A DNA stretch of 64,000 nucleotides from Daucus carota subsp. sativus (GCF_001625215.2 NC_030387.2:4244501-4308500), one strand, 5' to 3'. Shown: positions 1 through 11,091, numbered from the stretch's first letter. Translations and numbers: made by a program. The notes: generated by a model from the sequence alone, not told the origin.

Positions 1-600
1 TGTCATGACGGGTAAAATGTCATTTAATTATACTTCTTATGCTAAGTTATCATGTTTTCTATTATTCCTGAAAATGGCGTGAAACAAATGTTACATGGGT
101 GCAGTATCACTTTTTTGATGTATATGTAGGTTTCCAAGTTTTTGCAAAGAAAGTTAAAATGCAATAAATATGAATCCTAATTGTTTATATATTTGTATAT
201 AAGGTAATCATTTTTGATTATGTATGTGTGCAAAATGTTAACTTTTGATCGGGTTCGGTAGACCCAATCGGGTCGGAACGGGTCGGGTAAAACTGTCATC
301 TCTAGGAAGAACCTTTCCATGAAAGGCAACTCTAGTATAGTGTTAAAAAATTGCCTTTGTACCTCTATCATTTATTGTTATCAAAACTCTGTAAGTATGT
401 ATAAGTATACATAAACACACATAAGTATACATTTATTGTTCTCTAAGTAATATAAACACATACGAAAAGTACAGACCTAAATTGGCTTCATACCCAAATT
501 ACAAATAAAAGACAACATATATACTAGAAACATACTTAACAACTCAAATGGTCCTATAACTGTCCTTTAGTGTTGCAGAATGAGACTACATGGCAGTTTT
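1..600. repeat. Left flank of segmental copy 1
   Basis: This stretch matches 15738-16345 almost base for base, with position 1 corresponding to 15738, so the window opens inside the first copy of a direct segmental duplication. It holds no gene I can recognise. The copies differ by small indels: copy 1 has about 65 extra bases near 290-355, and copy 2 has about 50 extra bases just before the copia LTR near 16285-16335. Confidence 0.85.
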
Positions 601-958
601 TGTAGGAATGTAAATATATTATTTGTTGGAGATTAAAGAGAAGAAACTTGTTCTCAATAAGTCACACAACTTCTCACACAAAATATATAAAACTCACAAA
701 TGTATTTCACAAAAAACGAACTTAATATTTTTTGCTGATTACAAAGCTTGGAAGATGATCGTATTTATAGGACTATATGGAACCTACTAGAACACTTCTA
801 GCTACATGCACAATATTTAATATAGGTACATGAACCATCTTGAAATGCAAAAGGTCATCAACTCAAAAAACTATCAACTCAAAAGTCCATTCTAGAACCT
901 TCTAATAATATTCTAAATATTAAAAATATTAAATAAATTTTAGCTTATTATTTTAACA
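601..958 (-). mobile_element. Ty1/copia 3' LTR, copy 1 (minus orientation)
   Basis: Read on the minus strand this 358-bp LTR starts TGTTAAAATAATAAGC and ends ATTCCTACA, giving TG...CA ends. A TATAAATA box lies at 762-769 (minus). Directly inside, 959-971 reads on the minus strand as the purine-rich CTTAAGGGGAG, a good polypurine tract, which marks this as the 3' LTR of the minus-strand element. It is related to the plus-strand LTRs at 5501, 20894, 24675 and 28411. No target-site duplication can be seen, because the other end of the element has been rearranged. Confidence 0.85.
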
Positions 959-971
959 GCTCCCCTTAAGC

Positions 972-2330
972 TAAACTTTTTCTCATGCCAAGTTCTTCTT
1001 CAACTCCTTAAAAATGTCCGGCCTCAAAAGTTTGGTAAAGATATCTCTAATTTGCTCTTGTGACTTGCAATATTTAATCACAACTTCTCTTTTCTTCACC
1101 AAATCTCGAATAAAATGATATTTGATTCTTATATGCCTGCTCTTCCCATATTTTCTTTGAGTGCTATAGCAGACTTGCTATCACAATATATAATTGGACT
1201 TTCTTTCCTAGCATGCTTTAGGTCTTCGAACACCTATGTGATCCATAAATCTAAGCAACTAGCTAGTGACAAACAAATATATTCCGCCTCCGCGGTTGAG
1301 AGAGCCACAACTTGTTGTTTCTTTGACATCCATGTAATTGCACTTGAGCCTATGAAGAAAACATTGTCGGAGGTACTTTTACTATCATCAACACTCTCTG
1401 CTCAGTCTCTATCGTAATATCCAATCACCTTGGAGTCTTTTTCTTTTGATAGTAAAGTCCATCACCAAGTATTCCTTAAACATACCTCAAAATTCTTTTC
1501 CGGGCCTCCCAATGTGTCTTCTTTGGGTGCTCCATGAATTTACTAATCAAACTAACACCATAGGTGATATCCGGCCGAGTGGCAGTCAAGTACATCAAAC
1601 TCCCCACAAGACTTTTATAGAATGTTGGATCAACATATTTAGAGTCGTCATCCTTACTTAGCTTCAATCAAACTTTAACGGGAGTACAAAGTGGTTTCGC
1701 ATCTTCAAGTCAAAATTTCTTCATCAAATCTTCCTTTCGAAATTTCTTCATCAAATCCCTTGCATCTTTTTCCCGAGAGATAAAAATTTCATTTTCATCT
1801 TGCTTCACCACAATACCAAGAAAGTAGTGAAGTAAGCCTAAATTGGTCATCTCAAATTCTCACATCATATTCTTCTTGAATTCTTCGATGTCATCATGAT
1901 TTTTTCCCGCAAAAATTAAATCATCCACATATAGGCCAATGATGAGAATATTATCTTTGTTCTCCTTGATGTAAAGTGTATGCTCAAATGGACACCTTTT
2001 GAAACCCATCTTCATGAAATAATTATCTATACAGCTATACCATGCACGCGGGGCTTGCTTTAGGCCATACAAAGCCTTCTTCAACCGATAGACTTTATTC
2101 ATCTCATTCTTGTGCACATGGCCTGGTGGTTGATCTATATACACCTCTTCTTGTAAGAATCCATTCAAAAAAGCAGATTTAACATCCATTTGGTGAACTT
2201 GCCACTTGTTTTGAGCGGCCAAAGAAAGTATCAAACGAATTGTTTCAAGGCGTGCCACGGGAGCAAAGATATCTTTGTAATCAACGCCATACTTTTTCTT
2301 GTAACTTTTTACCTCCAATTGCGTCTTATG
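972..2330 (-). pseudogene. Copia reverse transcriptase and RNase H remnant, copy 1
   Basis: The 3' part of a Ty1/copia pol gene read on the minus strand. The region 1860-2318 encodes the reverse transcriptase core, with the copia hallmarks KWQVHQMDVKSAFLNG, ALYGLKQAPRAWY and the catalytic YVDD. At 1476-1667 comes the RT/RNase H connection (SLVGSLMYLTATRPDI), and about 1000-1450 the RNase H with the ITWMSKKQQVVALSTAE block. Stop codons and frame changes separate these blocks (for example at 1668-1860), so no polyprotein can be made. The motifs look like the Tork/TNT1 side of copia, but that lineage call is only an impression. The same remnant recurs at 16405-17790. Confidence 0.9.
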
Positions 2331-3903
2331 TTTCTCAACTTCACCTTGTGCATTTAGCTTTGTTTTTTAAATCCACTTGACTCCAATGGGTTTCTTCCCT
2401 TTAGGTGCTTCAACTAACTCCCATGTTTGATTTCTTTCAATTGCATCGATTTTTTGATCCATGGCGTGTCTCCATTCATTTTCTTCAGTGGCATCTTGAA
2501 GTTTCTTTCTCTTTCTTCCATTCCCACGAAGCTTCCTCATTGAAAATTACATCATGGATAATTATAACATTCCTTGTGAGGGGATTATATAATTTGTATG
2601 CCTTAAAAGCTTCACTATAGCCAACAAAGATGCATTTTTCATATTTATCGTCAAGTTTTCCTTTCTTTTCATCGGGTACATGAGAGTAACTTTTAATAGG
2701 TACACTTTTAATAGGTGAACGATTAAGAACATAACATGCACCTTTCTTTTCATCGGGTACATGAGAGTAACTTTTAATAGGTACACTTTTAATAGGTGAA
2801 TGATTAAGAACATAACATGCACATGCCCCTGCTTCGGCCCAAAAACATCTTAGGCAAGCTATTTCTTTTCAACATACTCCGGACAAGCTCCATAATTATT
2901 CGGTTCTTCCTCTCGGCCACCCTGTTTTGTTGAAGGGTTGAAGGTGCCGTTAGTTGGTGACAAATTTCATGCTTCCTTAAGAAACTTCCAAATTTTCATG
3001 GGACATATATTCACCACCACGATCAGATCTTAGTGTCTTTAAAGAACACCCACTTTCTTTCTCCACAAATGCTTTAAAATCTTTAAATATTTCATATACT
3101 TGAGACTTTTCTTTGAGAAAATAAACCCATATCTTACGGCTATAGTCATCAATAAAAGTGAGGAAATAACAACTACCTCCAATAGAGTTTGTGCGCATAG
3201 GTCCATACAAATCTGAATGTACCAACTCCAAAGGTTTTTTAGCTCGCCATGCCTTGCCTTTTGGAAATGGATCTCGATGATGCTTGCCAAAAACACAATC
3301 TTCACACACTTGATCTTGCCTTTGAATACTTGGGATGCCTCTCACCATATGACCTTTACACATCTTAGATAGAATGATAAAACTCAAGTGATTATAATAA
3401 AGATGCCAAAGCCAAGACTTATCATTCACAATATTAGCAAAGCATGGAAGAGACTCACTTCGAATTTACAATGGAAACATTTTGGTTGATGCCATCTTTA
3501 CTCTCGCAACGAGGACCCCATTTTTATCTTTGATCTCACAAAACTCATCTTTAAAATTTACATCATGCCCCTTTCTTAGAGGTTGCGCAACACTTAAAAG
3601 ATTATTTTTAGGATCGGGAACATAATAAACGCTAGAGTTATAATTTGTACCTTGCTTTGTTCGGATTGGAACATCACCACAACCTTTGACAATGAGCCTT
3701 TTGTTGTCCCCCGTCTTTACTTCTTGTTGAACACTTTCATGAAAATTCACAAAGCAATTTTTATTTCCGGTCATGTGGTTACTATAACCACTATCGATAT
3801 ACCAAAAGTCTTCAAGAGATTCTTCTTGAACATTAATAACAAGAAGCATGCTTTCATCTTTCTCCTCAACATTCTCATGTAGAAAATTTGAATTATCTTT
3901 TTC
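2331..3903 (-). pseudogene. Copia integrase and protease remnant, copy 1
   Basis: Minus-strand continuation of the pol remnant. Around 2977-3429 lie the pre-integrase block (WLWHLYYNHLS) and the integrase core, with LELVHSDLYGPM, FIDDYSRKIWVYF and LRSDRGGEYMS. At 3466-3849 is the protease region with WYIDSGYSNHMTGN, where DSG is the aspartic protease signature. Stops and frameshifts break it up. The gag part is missing: at about 3903 the reading frame for DEKDNSNF is joined directly to a piece of LTR. Part of the integrase C-terminal side is expanded by an 81-bp tandem duplication at 2661-2822. Confidence 0.88.
2661..2822. repeat. 81-bp tandem duplication inside copia pol
   Basis: The block starting CTTTCTTTTCATCGGGTACA at 2661 repeats at 2742 with one visible difference. 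The period is 81 bp, which is 27 codons and keeps frame. Copy 2 has only one such block near 18110, so the duplication arose after the segmental copies separated, or was lost from copy 2. Confidence 0.85.
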
Positions 3904-3989
3904 ATCAACTCAAAAGTCCATTCTAGAACCTTTCAATAATATTCTAATTAATAAAAATATTAAATAAAGTTTAGCTTATTATTTTAACA
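3903..3989 (-). mobile_element. Partial copia LTR, 5' end only (minus)
   Basis: About 88 bp of LTR in minus orientation: the first bases of the LTR (TGTTAAAATAATAAGC on the minus strand, ending at 3989) through GGACTTTTGAGTTGATGA, then directly into pol sequence (AAAAGATAATTC). The rest of the LTR, the primer-binding site and gag are missing. The promoter (TATA) part of the LTR is therefore absent here. Confidence 0.8.
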
Positions 3990-4700
3990 GTTTTTGGCAT
4001 GTTACACCGTCAGGAAAACCTAGCAGAGTATAGTTAATCAACTTGGATCGGTCAGATTCTGTCATTTCTGAAAACCTAAAGGTGGGACTAGTCTAGGTGT
4101 CTACAATAGAAAAAATTACAGGCAAAACTATTTTCTCAACACCAAGATTCGACAGCTTTTGTTCCCGCACATCCATCGGTGTCTTGCCCTTACCTAGTCT
4201 TCTATACTGAAATCGCAAAGCAATAAGGGGTACTTCTGCCGCTTTGTCTCCAAAAATTCTTACACTTGCAATTGTGACAACTTTAGTCATTTGCAACTGT
4301 GCAACCTTGTCTCCAAGGTTCTTTTACAGTCGGGAAACATTCATGCATCACAGTAACAACCTGATTCGGCTTTATGGTTGTCTTGACATTAATCACATTT
4401 TCCTCATTCTTTAAAATAGTCCAACTTAAATTATTGTCTCCAACCATAAATGTTTTTCCCAACAATTCATCAAGGCCAGCATATATGCCCTTGCACTTTT
4501 CACTACAAAAACATTTCTTTCTCTCTGGGTCTGCAACACAATACTCACCTAGGCACATTACATGAAACTATTGTTTGCATTGATCATACGTATTAGTAGG
4601 TTCTGAATCATCTCCTGAACACTTCTGACCACAAATTGTGCAACAACAAGTTGGGAAGTACCAAAACTCACTAGCAGAAACCAATGAAAAACCAAGACAT
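3990..4700 (-). pseudogene. PHD-GNAT (IDM1/ROS4-like) fragment, left arm of small palindrome 1
   Basis: A minus-strand fragment of a plant PHD-finger acetyltransferase gene. At 4283-4558 it encodes the second zinc-finger half and the start of the acetyltransferase region (MCLGEYCVADPERKKCFCSE, then LSWTILKNEENV). At 4093-4296 is the GNAT C-terminal part, including ALRFQYRRLGKGKT, which matches the acetyl-CoA-binding motif A of the family. A deletion of about 125 bp near 4262-4315 removes the segment that encodes WNGKDVAED to DYRGFYVV in sister copies, and there is an in-frame stop just before 4558. The fragment ends exactly against the LTR at 3990. The family call comes from the order of finger, LSW.IL block and YRR.GKC motif. 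Confidence 0.75.
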
Positions 4701-4716
4701 TGTGGGTGGAAAGCAG

Positions 4717-5500
4717 ATGTCTTGGTTTTTCAGAGGTTTCTGCTATAGAGTTTTGGTACTTCCCAACTTGTAGTTGCACAATGTGTGGCCAGAAGTGTCG
4801 AGGAGATGATTCAGAACCACTAATACATGTGATCAATGAAAACAAAAGTTTCATGTAAAGTGCCTAGGTGACTATTGTGTTGCAGACCTAGAGAGGAAGA
4901 AATTGTTTTGTGCGGAAAAGTGCAAGAGCATATATGCTCGCCTTGATGAATTGTTGGAAAAAACATTTATGGTTGGCGACAATAATTTAAGTTGGGCTAT
5001 TTTAAACAATGAGGAAAATGTGATTAATGTCAAGACAACCACAAAGCTAAATGAGGCTCTTATTGTGATGCATGAATGTTTTCAGTCTGTAAAAGAACCT
5101 TGGAATGGGAAGGATGTTGCTGAAAATGTAATCTTTAGCAGGCCATCGAAGGTGAAACGATTAGATTATCGAGGCTTTTATGTTGTGATCTTGGAGAAAA
5201 CGGCTGAAGTTCTCACAGTTGCAACTATAAGAATTTTTGGAGACAAAGTGGCAGAAGTACCCCCTTATTGCTATGCGATTTCAGTATAGAAGACTAGGTA
5301 AGTGCAAGACACTAATGGGTGTCCGGGAACAAAAGCTGTCGAATCTTGTTGTTGAGAAAAAAGTTTTACCATCAATTTCTTCTGTTGTAGACACCTCGAC
5401 TAGTCCCCCGTTAGGTTTTCAGAAATGACAAGATCTGATGGATCCAAGTTGATTAACTATACTATGCTAGGTTTTCTTTAAAGTGTAACATGCCAAAAAC
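4717..5500 (+). pseudogene. PHD-GNAT fragment, right arm of small palindrome 1
   Basis: Plus-strand fragment of the same captured gene. It begins inside the first PHD finger (MSW...FWYFPTC...CTMCGQKC) and runs through the second finger half into the GNAT region. 4903-5289 is open and includes WNGKDVAEN, LDYRGFYVVILEK and IRIFGDKVAEVP. A frameshift near 5265-5280 moves the AMRFQYRRLGKCKT motif into another frame (5237-5428). The fragment stops directly at the LTR at 5501. It is not identical to the left arm; changes such as AVTVMHECFP versus ALIVMHECFQ show that the arms have diverged. Confidence 0.75.
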
Positions 5501-5832
5501 TGTTAAAATAATAAGCTAAACTTTATTTAATATTTTTATCATTTAGAATATTATTGAAAGGTTCTAGAATGGACTTTTGAGTTGATGACATTTGCATTTC
5601 AAAATGGTTCATGTACCTATATTAAATATGGTGCATGTACTAGAAGTATTCTAATAGGTTCCATGTAGTCCTATGAATGGGACCATCTTCCAAGCTTTGT
5701 AAACATAAAAAAATTTCTTTTGAGTGTAATACATTTTTGAGTTTTATATATTTTGTGTGAGAAGTTGTGTGGATTATTGAGAACAAGTTTTCTCCCTTTA
5801 ATCTCCAATAAATAATATATTTATATTCCTAC
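5501..5832 (+). mobile_element. Copia LTR, copy 1 (plus orientation)
   Basis: A 332-bp LTR from TGTTAAAATAATAAGC to ATTCCTACA. It is followed by AAGTGCTATGAAGAGAAAGG, a degraded form of the tRNA-Met primer-binding site also seen as TGGTATGAAGAG at 21233 and 25011, and then by the gag start at 5861. The TATA position reads CTATGAATGG here, where the sister LTRs at 20894 and 24675 have TATAAATG, so its promoter has probably decayed. Confidence 0.85.
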
Positions 5833-5860
5833 AAAGTGCTATGAAGAGAAAGGTTTAAAG

Positions 5861-5992
5861 ATGGCATCCAACAACAATATGTTGAAACCTCAACTTCCTC
5901 GTTTGATGGGAAAGAATTACAACCGATTGAGCATTCAAATAAAGATGTTATATGGCTCTCTATATCTTTGCACCGGTTTCATTATATATTTC
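5861..5992 (+). pseudogene. Copia gag N-terminal fragment, copy 1
   Basis: ATG at 5861 opens a gag start (MASNNNMLKPQLPRLMGKNY), typical of copia gag where a short leader precedes a P-x-L-x-G-x-NY motif. Homology ends at about 5992 with TATATCTTTG, where the sequence changes to the CACCGGTTTC segment. The same break point occurs at about 31300 in copy 2. A longer version of the frame is at 28772. Confidence 0.75.
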
Positions 5993-6665
5993 CACCCATT
6001 GTATTTATACCTGTTTTATTAATACTCAAAAACTAATATATCTTAAAAATTATAAATGCAAAACACTCAAAATATAATATATCTCAGAAATTATATTATA
6101 ATAAATCCAAAAGATTATTTACATTAGGAAGAAGTACAATATTAATTACAATCTCTCAACTAACTCGGTTACGTCAAACATTTTATGATCTTTGTGCACT
6201 CTCATTTTCTTGCATTTCCTAGTTGCCATCTGCCATGAATAAAATTGTTTATATTAGTACATATAAAGCATATAGAAAATTACTCTTCAAGAAAATATGA
6301 ATTGCGAATATGAATTACCTGACAAGAGACATTCTAGAGTAAAAAACTGAGCACAAATCTCTCCATGATTTCCTTTTTTCCATAACTCTTGAAACCAAGA
6401 TCCTACCAAATATAAAAGATAACGTGTTGAAACTTGTAAAATAGTGTTTCAGTTGTTTCTCTTACCACTTCTCAGTTCATGTTAGAATTTTTCGGAGAAA
6501 GCATGACTATGTCATACACGTACCTCATAACAAAATATCGACATTCTGTACTACCTACTTGTTGACGACACTATACATAAACAAGATTTAGTAAATAATA
6601 ATTAAATAAATGAGGAAGAAAATAATGTAAACAAAAGAAAGTTATACCTCAAGCTCATGGGTGTA
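5993..6665 (-). pseudogene. Ulp1-like protease C-terminal exons, CACTA-type remnant, copy 1
   Basis: On the minus strand, about 6480-6565 translates to a block (QQVGSTECRYFVMRYVYDIV) that matches the end of the Ulp1-type cysteine protease domain carried by plant CACTA and some Mutator elements. The Cys in TEC is the nucleophile position and the preceding Gln fits the oxyanion position. A further minus-strand block at about 6310-6405 (GSWFQELWKKGNH) follows a plausible splice acceptor. There is no complete gene; 5993-6300 is AT-rich with nothing else readable. The parallel remnant in copy 2 is at 31430-31920. Confidence 0.6.
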
Positions 6666-6666
6666 A

Positions 6667-7023
6667 GATATTAGTGTGTGTGCCCTAGAGTCAACACTAG
6701 ATTATATTTTTCCGTTTAAAGACATATAATTATTAATATTGTTCTATTGATTATTCTTTTATAATTTATTATATCTTTATTTACTGCGATATAAATGTTA
6801 GATTATCAATGTCCTCGGGATATATTATGAATTCTATATTTCTAAGTAGGTGACTTAGAAATGAGATTATAGGAATAGTATTGATATTCCTATATATCCC
6901 CTAGTCGAGTATTATTATTATGGGACGGTGATAATACACTAAGACTAGTGGGTTTCGAAAATTCTTAATTTTTCACGATTAAAATTATTGATTCCGCTGT
7001 GTTATATGCCTCGAAACCCAACA
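6667..7023. mobile_element. Insertion specific to copy 1, possibly a solo LTR
   Basis: Copy 2 reads GGTGTAAAATACG at 32000-32012, while copy 1 has about 357 extra bases between GGTGTAA (6666) and AAATACG (7026). The extra segment begins near TGTGTGTGCCCTAGAGTC and ends CGAAACCCAACA, so it has TG...CA ends like an LTR. No clean 5-bp duplication can be read at the edges. It could equally be a deletion in copy 2. Confidence 0.45.
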
Positions 7024-8440
7024 TAAAATACGTATATCTCATCAAATCACTTATTGAACTAGAATATATATATGAGTTGGGCTCCTTAGAAACTCATTCT
7101 CTTTAGAGTCCTTGGAGTCCCCTCTCAACACCGTTGGATCATATCCTAATCCTACAGTCTGAAGTACATAAGCATTTAATCTATTTTAAGTTTATAAAAC
7201 TCTTTAATAAACAACCGTGCATATCACAACTGCTAATAACACGGGGATTGGCTCAACGGTTTTGATATATAAATTAATGGGAGCTGATATCCTGCAGATT
7301 CTTTGATCCTGCAAATTAGAGCTCGACTTTACTCTATAAAGCCCTACTTCGGTTTAGTTTCAGACGGCAAGACAACTACGCCTGCAGAACATCAACGGCT
7401 GTTAGGATTTATTGGTGATAGACTGCAGCGAACTTAACAATTTTTATGTACATTGATTTATATAATTAGAACTTACTGTCACAGCCAGAGTATGTCTTTG
7501 TAGTGTCTTGTTATCACTGTCAATTGTAATGTTTATATTCTTGGAAGAAGTTCAATTCACATTGTTCATGCCCCGAGACGCGAAGACCAATGAAAGCAAG
7601 AATAAAAGACTTCTACTATCAAGATGTTTGACAGCGGTTCTACACAAGACAGACAGTTGCAAGGTCCTGACAGCAAGTTTGTATTTGACAGCACCATTGG
7701 CTGAAGCTCCGCAGACACCAAGTTTCTGCTCTCATGACAGCAGAACACTGGCGTTCCTACCAAAGAGTACTCAGGAATCCACTGTCATCACAATCTTTGT
7801 TTGACAGCAAGTTCTGGTGTCCCCATGTCACTGTCGTCGGAGATCTTGGCTTAGATTTGATTCTACATCAAGTCAATCCTGTGGACGATAAAGATGTTCA
7901 ACCTTAGGAATCCTGTGGAGATCTTTGTTTGACAGCTATCTGGAAAAGAGTCAAGTCACTATTCATTCACTTCGTTTGTACTCAAAATGGTATGTTCCTA
8001 GGTTGCTTTTCATAATGTAACAACTATTGATTAGCATTTTAGGAATGACACATGGGCTGTAATCTATAAAGTAGCCGCAAAAGCGAAATTCTACTTTATA
8101 GACCTGCAGAACCCGTGGTGCCCAAGTAAGGTTAAATTCTCATATAAGTATAGGAACCTTAACTTGAGCCGGTAAGCAATTTCAGAAAATCAAACAGAGT
8201 GAACACCCAGGGAGTGAAACACAAGTGTATTCCTTAAGATAACTGAAGCTCGAGAATTATTTTTCGACATTGTAGCAAAACAGCAAAATAAATAAACCAT
8301 TTATTTTATGAAGTTAAACTACAGTGTTCATAACTTAGTTTGTAACTTTCTCTACTGATCCATTTAAATCTTTAATTAGTTGAATTGAGATTTGAATTTA
8401 TCAGTATTGCATTCAACCCCCCTTCTGCAATACATTCGAG
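7024..8440. repeat. Duplicated non-coding repeat segment, copy 1
   Basis: This matches 32013-33555 in copy 2. It shows no intact gene. A short plus-strand open stretch at 7508-7804 has no recognised domain. The 3' edge (TTGCATTCAACCCC...TTCTGCAATACATTCGAGG at 8408-8441) resembles the end of a plant retroelement LTR, so the stretch may be a decayed LTR. A run of 5 AT units at 7064-7073 is 30 units long in copy 2. Confidence 0.45.
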
Positions 8441-9064
8441 GACCAACAACGGCAATGAGCGACGGTATGCCCCTTTTCTTCAATTGCAGAATAACCCCCT
8501 TTTTTGTGCTTTTAATTGTCGTGGGTTGTATGTACACGGCTTAATTTGGGTTTGTCACTGATTAAGTTGTTTGCAATGTGTTGCACCTTTGTGGGGCCCA
8601 CTAGTAGGGCAATGTGCTGCAATTCTATGTAAACATGATTCTTAATTTTGTGTTTTTCCTGTGTTGTTGATAGTTGTAGAGTATGTGTACAAATTGGGTT
8701 TGTTGATCAGCAAATATTGTTTATGATATATTATAAGTTACAGCATATTCCCCATTGAATGTACGAATAATGGACCGATTTGTGAACTGCAGTAACTAGG
8801 TGTGTCCTGCATAGTGTATTGTTTGTTAACATAGTTTTATGTATAGTGGAATGTTAAATGTTTGGCTGCTTGTATTTAGTTTTAGATAGAATGAAACCAG
8901 GGACAATGCACTGTATATTTTGCTTAATAGTGTGTTTTGTGTCCTGCATTTATGTAATTTTTGTATTGTCCAGTATGATAAAAAGGTAATGTGCCTATCT
9001 ATGGTACTACAATACTTGGAATTATATCATTTATTTGAATAATGTTTTTATTTTCTGAATGCAG
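8441..9064. other. Intron-like or spacer sequence before an exon remnant, copy 1
   Basis: T-rich sequence with many TGT runs, matching 33556-34190. It ends in TTTTCTGAATGCAG at 9064, a good plant 3' splice acceptor, so it may be intron of an old gene. Nothing else is readable in it. Confidence 0.4.
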
Positions 9065-9440
9065 GACAAAGGAAAACGAGAATTAATCTTATCAGTTCAC
9101 CTTGGTTGGATAGGTGGAAAAACCCTCCTAGTGGTGTACATGTCCAACCAAATGCCGGTAATGCCAAGTTGAGAGAAACTATAGAGCTGACTTAAAGCAT
9201 AATTCTAAGAAGTGGAAGGAAACTACCAAGCAGAATTCTGAGAAGTGAAAGGAAACTACCAAGAATCCTTGCGGAGAACAAAAACTATGAAAACAAAAAC
9301 CAAAGTGTTGAAAACTCAGAAGCTAATTCAAGTGGCGACGCGTCTAGTGATGAAGTTGAGTTCATGACCCCGGAAGAGAAGTTTGTTCATCACATGAGTG
9401 TGATGATGACAACACTAAGCACCTGAATATGGATCAGAAT
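9065..9440 (+). pseudogene. Unrecognised exon remnant, copy 1
   Basis: After the acceptor at 9064 one plus-strand frame reads as a basic protein segment with PWLDRWKNP, HVQPNAGNAKLRETIE and, further on, SSGDASSDEVEFMTPEEKF and HHMSVMMT. There is one in-frame stop near 9195, and it ends at a stop near 9424. The copy at 34191-34510 keeps the same frame with a different stop. I do not recognise the family. Conservation of the frame between the copies suggests a gene exon carried along in the duplicated block. The stretch 9441-10029 shows nothing further. Confidence 0.45.
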
Positions 9441-11006
9441 TACAGAAAAATAAAAAATAAAAAATGACGAGCACAGTTTGAGGCTCTGCCTTTTATAGGA
9501 TGCATGGATTTCATTTGTTTAGACACTTCGATAGCATTGAAGTATATCGTATTGACTTAGCTCAAGCTCAAAACCTCTCCATTTGTTAAAGATGCCCAAA
9601 AACTGTTCATGAAAGTGAAAAAAATAATTGAACATACTTTTCACTAATGTGCCTTTGAATTGCAAATGAATTATTTTGGTTGTCCATGCCTCATGTTGCG
9701 GCTAGAGAATCATTCACTTCATGTAAACAAGAGTAATGTGAATTCTACAAGTAACCAAATACCATCATTCATTAAAATATAACAGAATCCTAGAGCCTAT
9801 ATTTCCTATTTGGTTGCACAAAATTTTGACCTTCTCGTACAAATAGTGCTCGCAATGTTTATCCTTCATCATTTGTTAGAACAGATTCAAGAACATATAA
9901 AATTAAATGAAAGATGAAGAAATATACAAAAAACATGTAAAGGTTCATTCATGTTTTATACAAACAACTTCTTCAAACATTCTTAACACGAAATCAAGTT
10001 TACGCCGGACGGTAAAAAAACTAAATAATATTTATTGTTCGTACAAAATCACGCAAGCGTACGTGGTCACAAGTAATATAGAATAAAATTCAGTTTGTTC
10101 CCACAGAGACTGGTGTATTCAAAAATATGCACTTATGCAACAATGTAAGGCTATTATTCAATGCTCGGACAGTTAACAAGTTGGTTGGTTTTATCTAACT
10201 TACTAATTAAACTCGAATTATTAAAACTAAGAATTATACTAAGTGATTAAACTGGATTACTTAAGAGAATAAAATATGGGACTCTAACTTCATTATATAC
10301 TTCATTCAGAGTTAAGCCTTTATCGATATGTGATGGTTGATAACTAATCTGATAACACGAAACTGATACACGTTATCTTTGAATATACGTGCACCATATT
10401 GTTTCACATCCATAATTAAGATAGAAGGTAAACAGACACTAATTATGCTTAGACCTTATATGTCTATAAGATTTGAAAACATAACGGTTGAAGAACAAGT
10501 TATCTATCAAGATGACATAGGGCGATGCAAGATGGGTAAAATCACATCACAATTATGCATATCGAACACATAAACCTCTGTTCGCATCGCAAGTTCTAAA
10601 TCAATATATCCACTGTCGCTTCAATAAAGATTAACACAACTCAGATGTTAGCTACGCATCCAAGAAGAATAAGCACAACCAATACGAAGAAATCAAACAT
10701 TCATCACACAAACAATTAAGGCAAATCAACTACTGAAATCCATATATAAATCCGCTAGAATCCCACGATAATGATTAGTTCATAATCGAACTACTCATCA
10801 TCATGGGTTCGAATGTAAACATGATAAGAATATGCCTAAAACAATATAATAGAACGAGATCAAGGTTAAGAAAACAAATCCGAAACAAGCATCCAAAAGT
10901 AACGCCTCCTTCGAAGAATACAAAGAAAACTATGAAGACTAGGTCTTCTCCTTGTAGTTGTCAAGTGCTCTCCAACTTGTTCCCATCTTCAAAACCCTCA
11001 TAATCC

Positions 11007-11009
<3 letters not shown>

Positions 11010-11088
<79 letters not shown>
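11010..11088. repeat. (TA)n microsatellite
   Basis: A pure AT/TA dinucleotide run of about 79 bp inside the copy-1 insertion. Confidence 0.95.

Positions 11089-11091
<3 letters not shown>

Larger units (their letters stand above)
3990..5500. repeat. Small palindrome 1 (inverted repeat of PHD-GNAT sequence)
   Basis: Arms 3990-4700 and 4717-5500 are inverted copies around a 16-nt spacer, TGTGGGTGGAAAGCAG, at 4701-4716. Both arms end outward at the same base against the start of a copia LTR (AACATGCCAAAAAC then TGTTAAAA). The same spacer and end points occur in small palindrome 2 at 19368-20893, so the palindrome predates the segmental duplication. Confidence 0.85.

Noticed and set aside
1115-1417. 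Plus-strand frame of 100 codons (and 16560-16892)
   Set aside because: It is the antisense of the copia RNase H region; the minus strand carries the real domain motifs.
2562-2822. Minus frame with repeated HVMFLIVHLLKVYLL
   Set aside because: Out-of-frame reading of copia pol across the 81-bp tandem duplication; no signal or domain.
7508-7804. 98-codon frame as a gene
   Set aside because: The copy at 32559 is interrupted by a stop and there is no family match; it sits in what looks like decayed LTR sequence.
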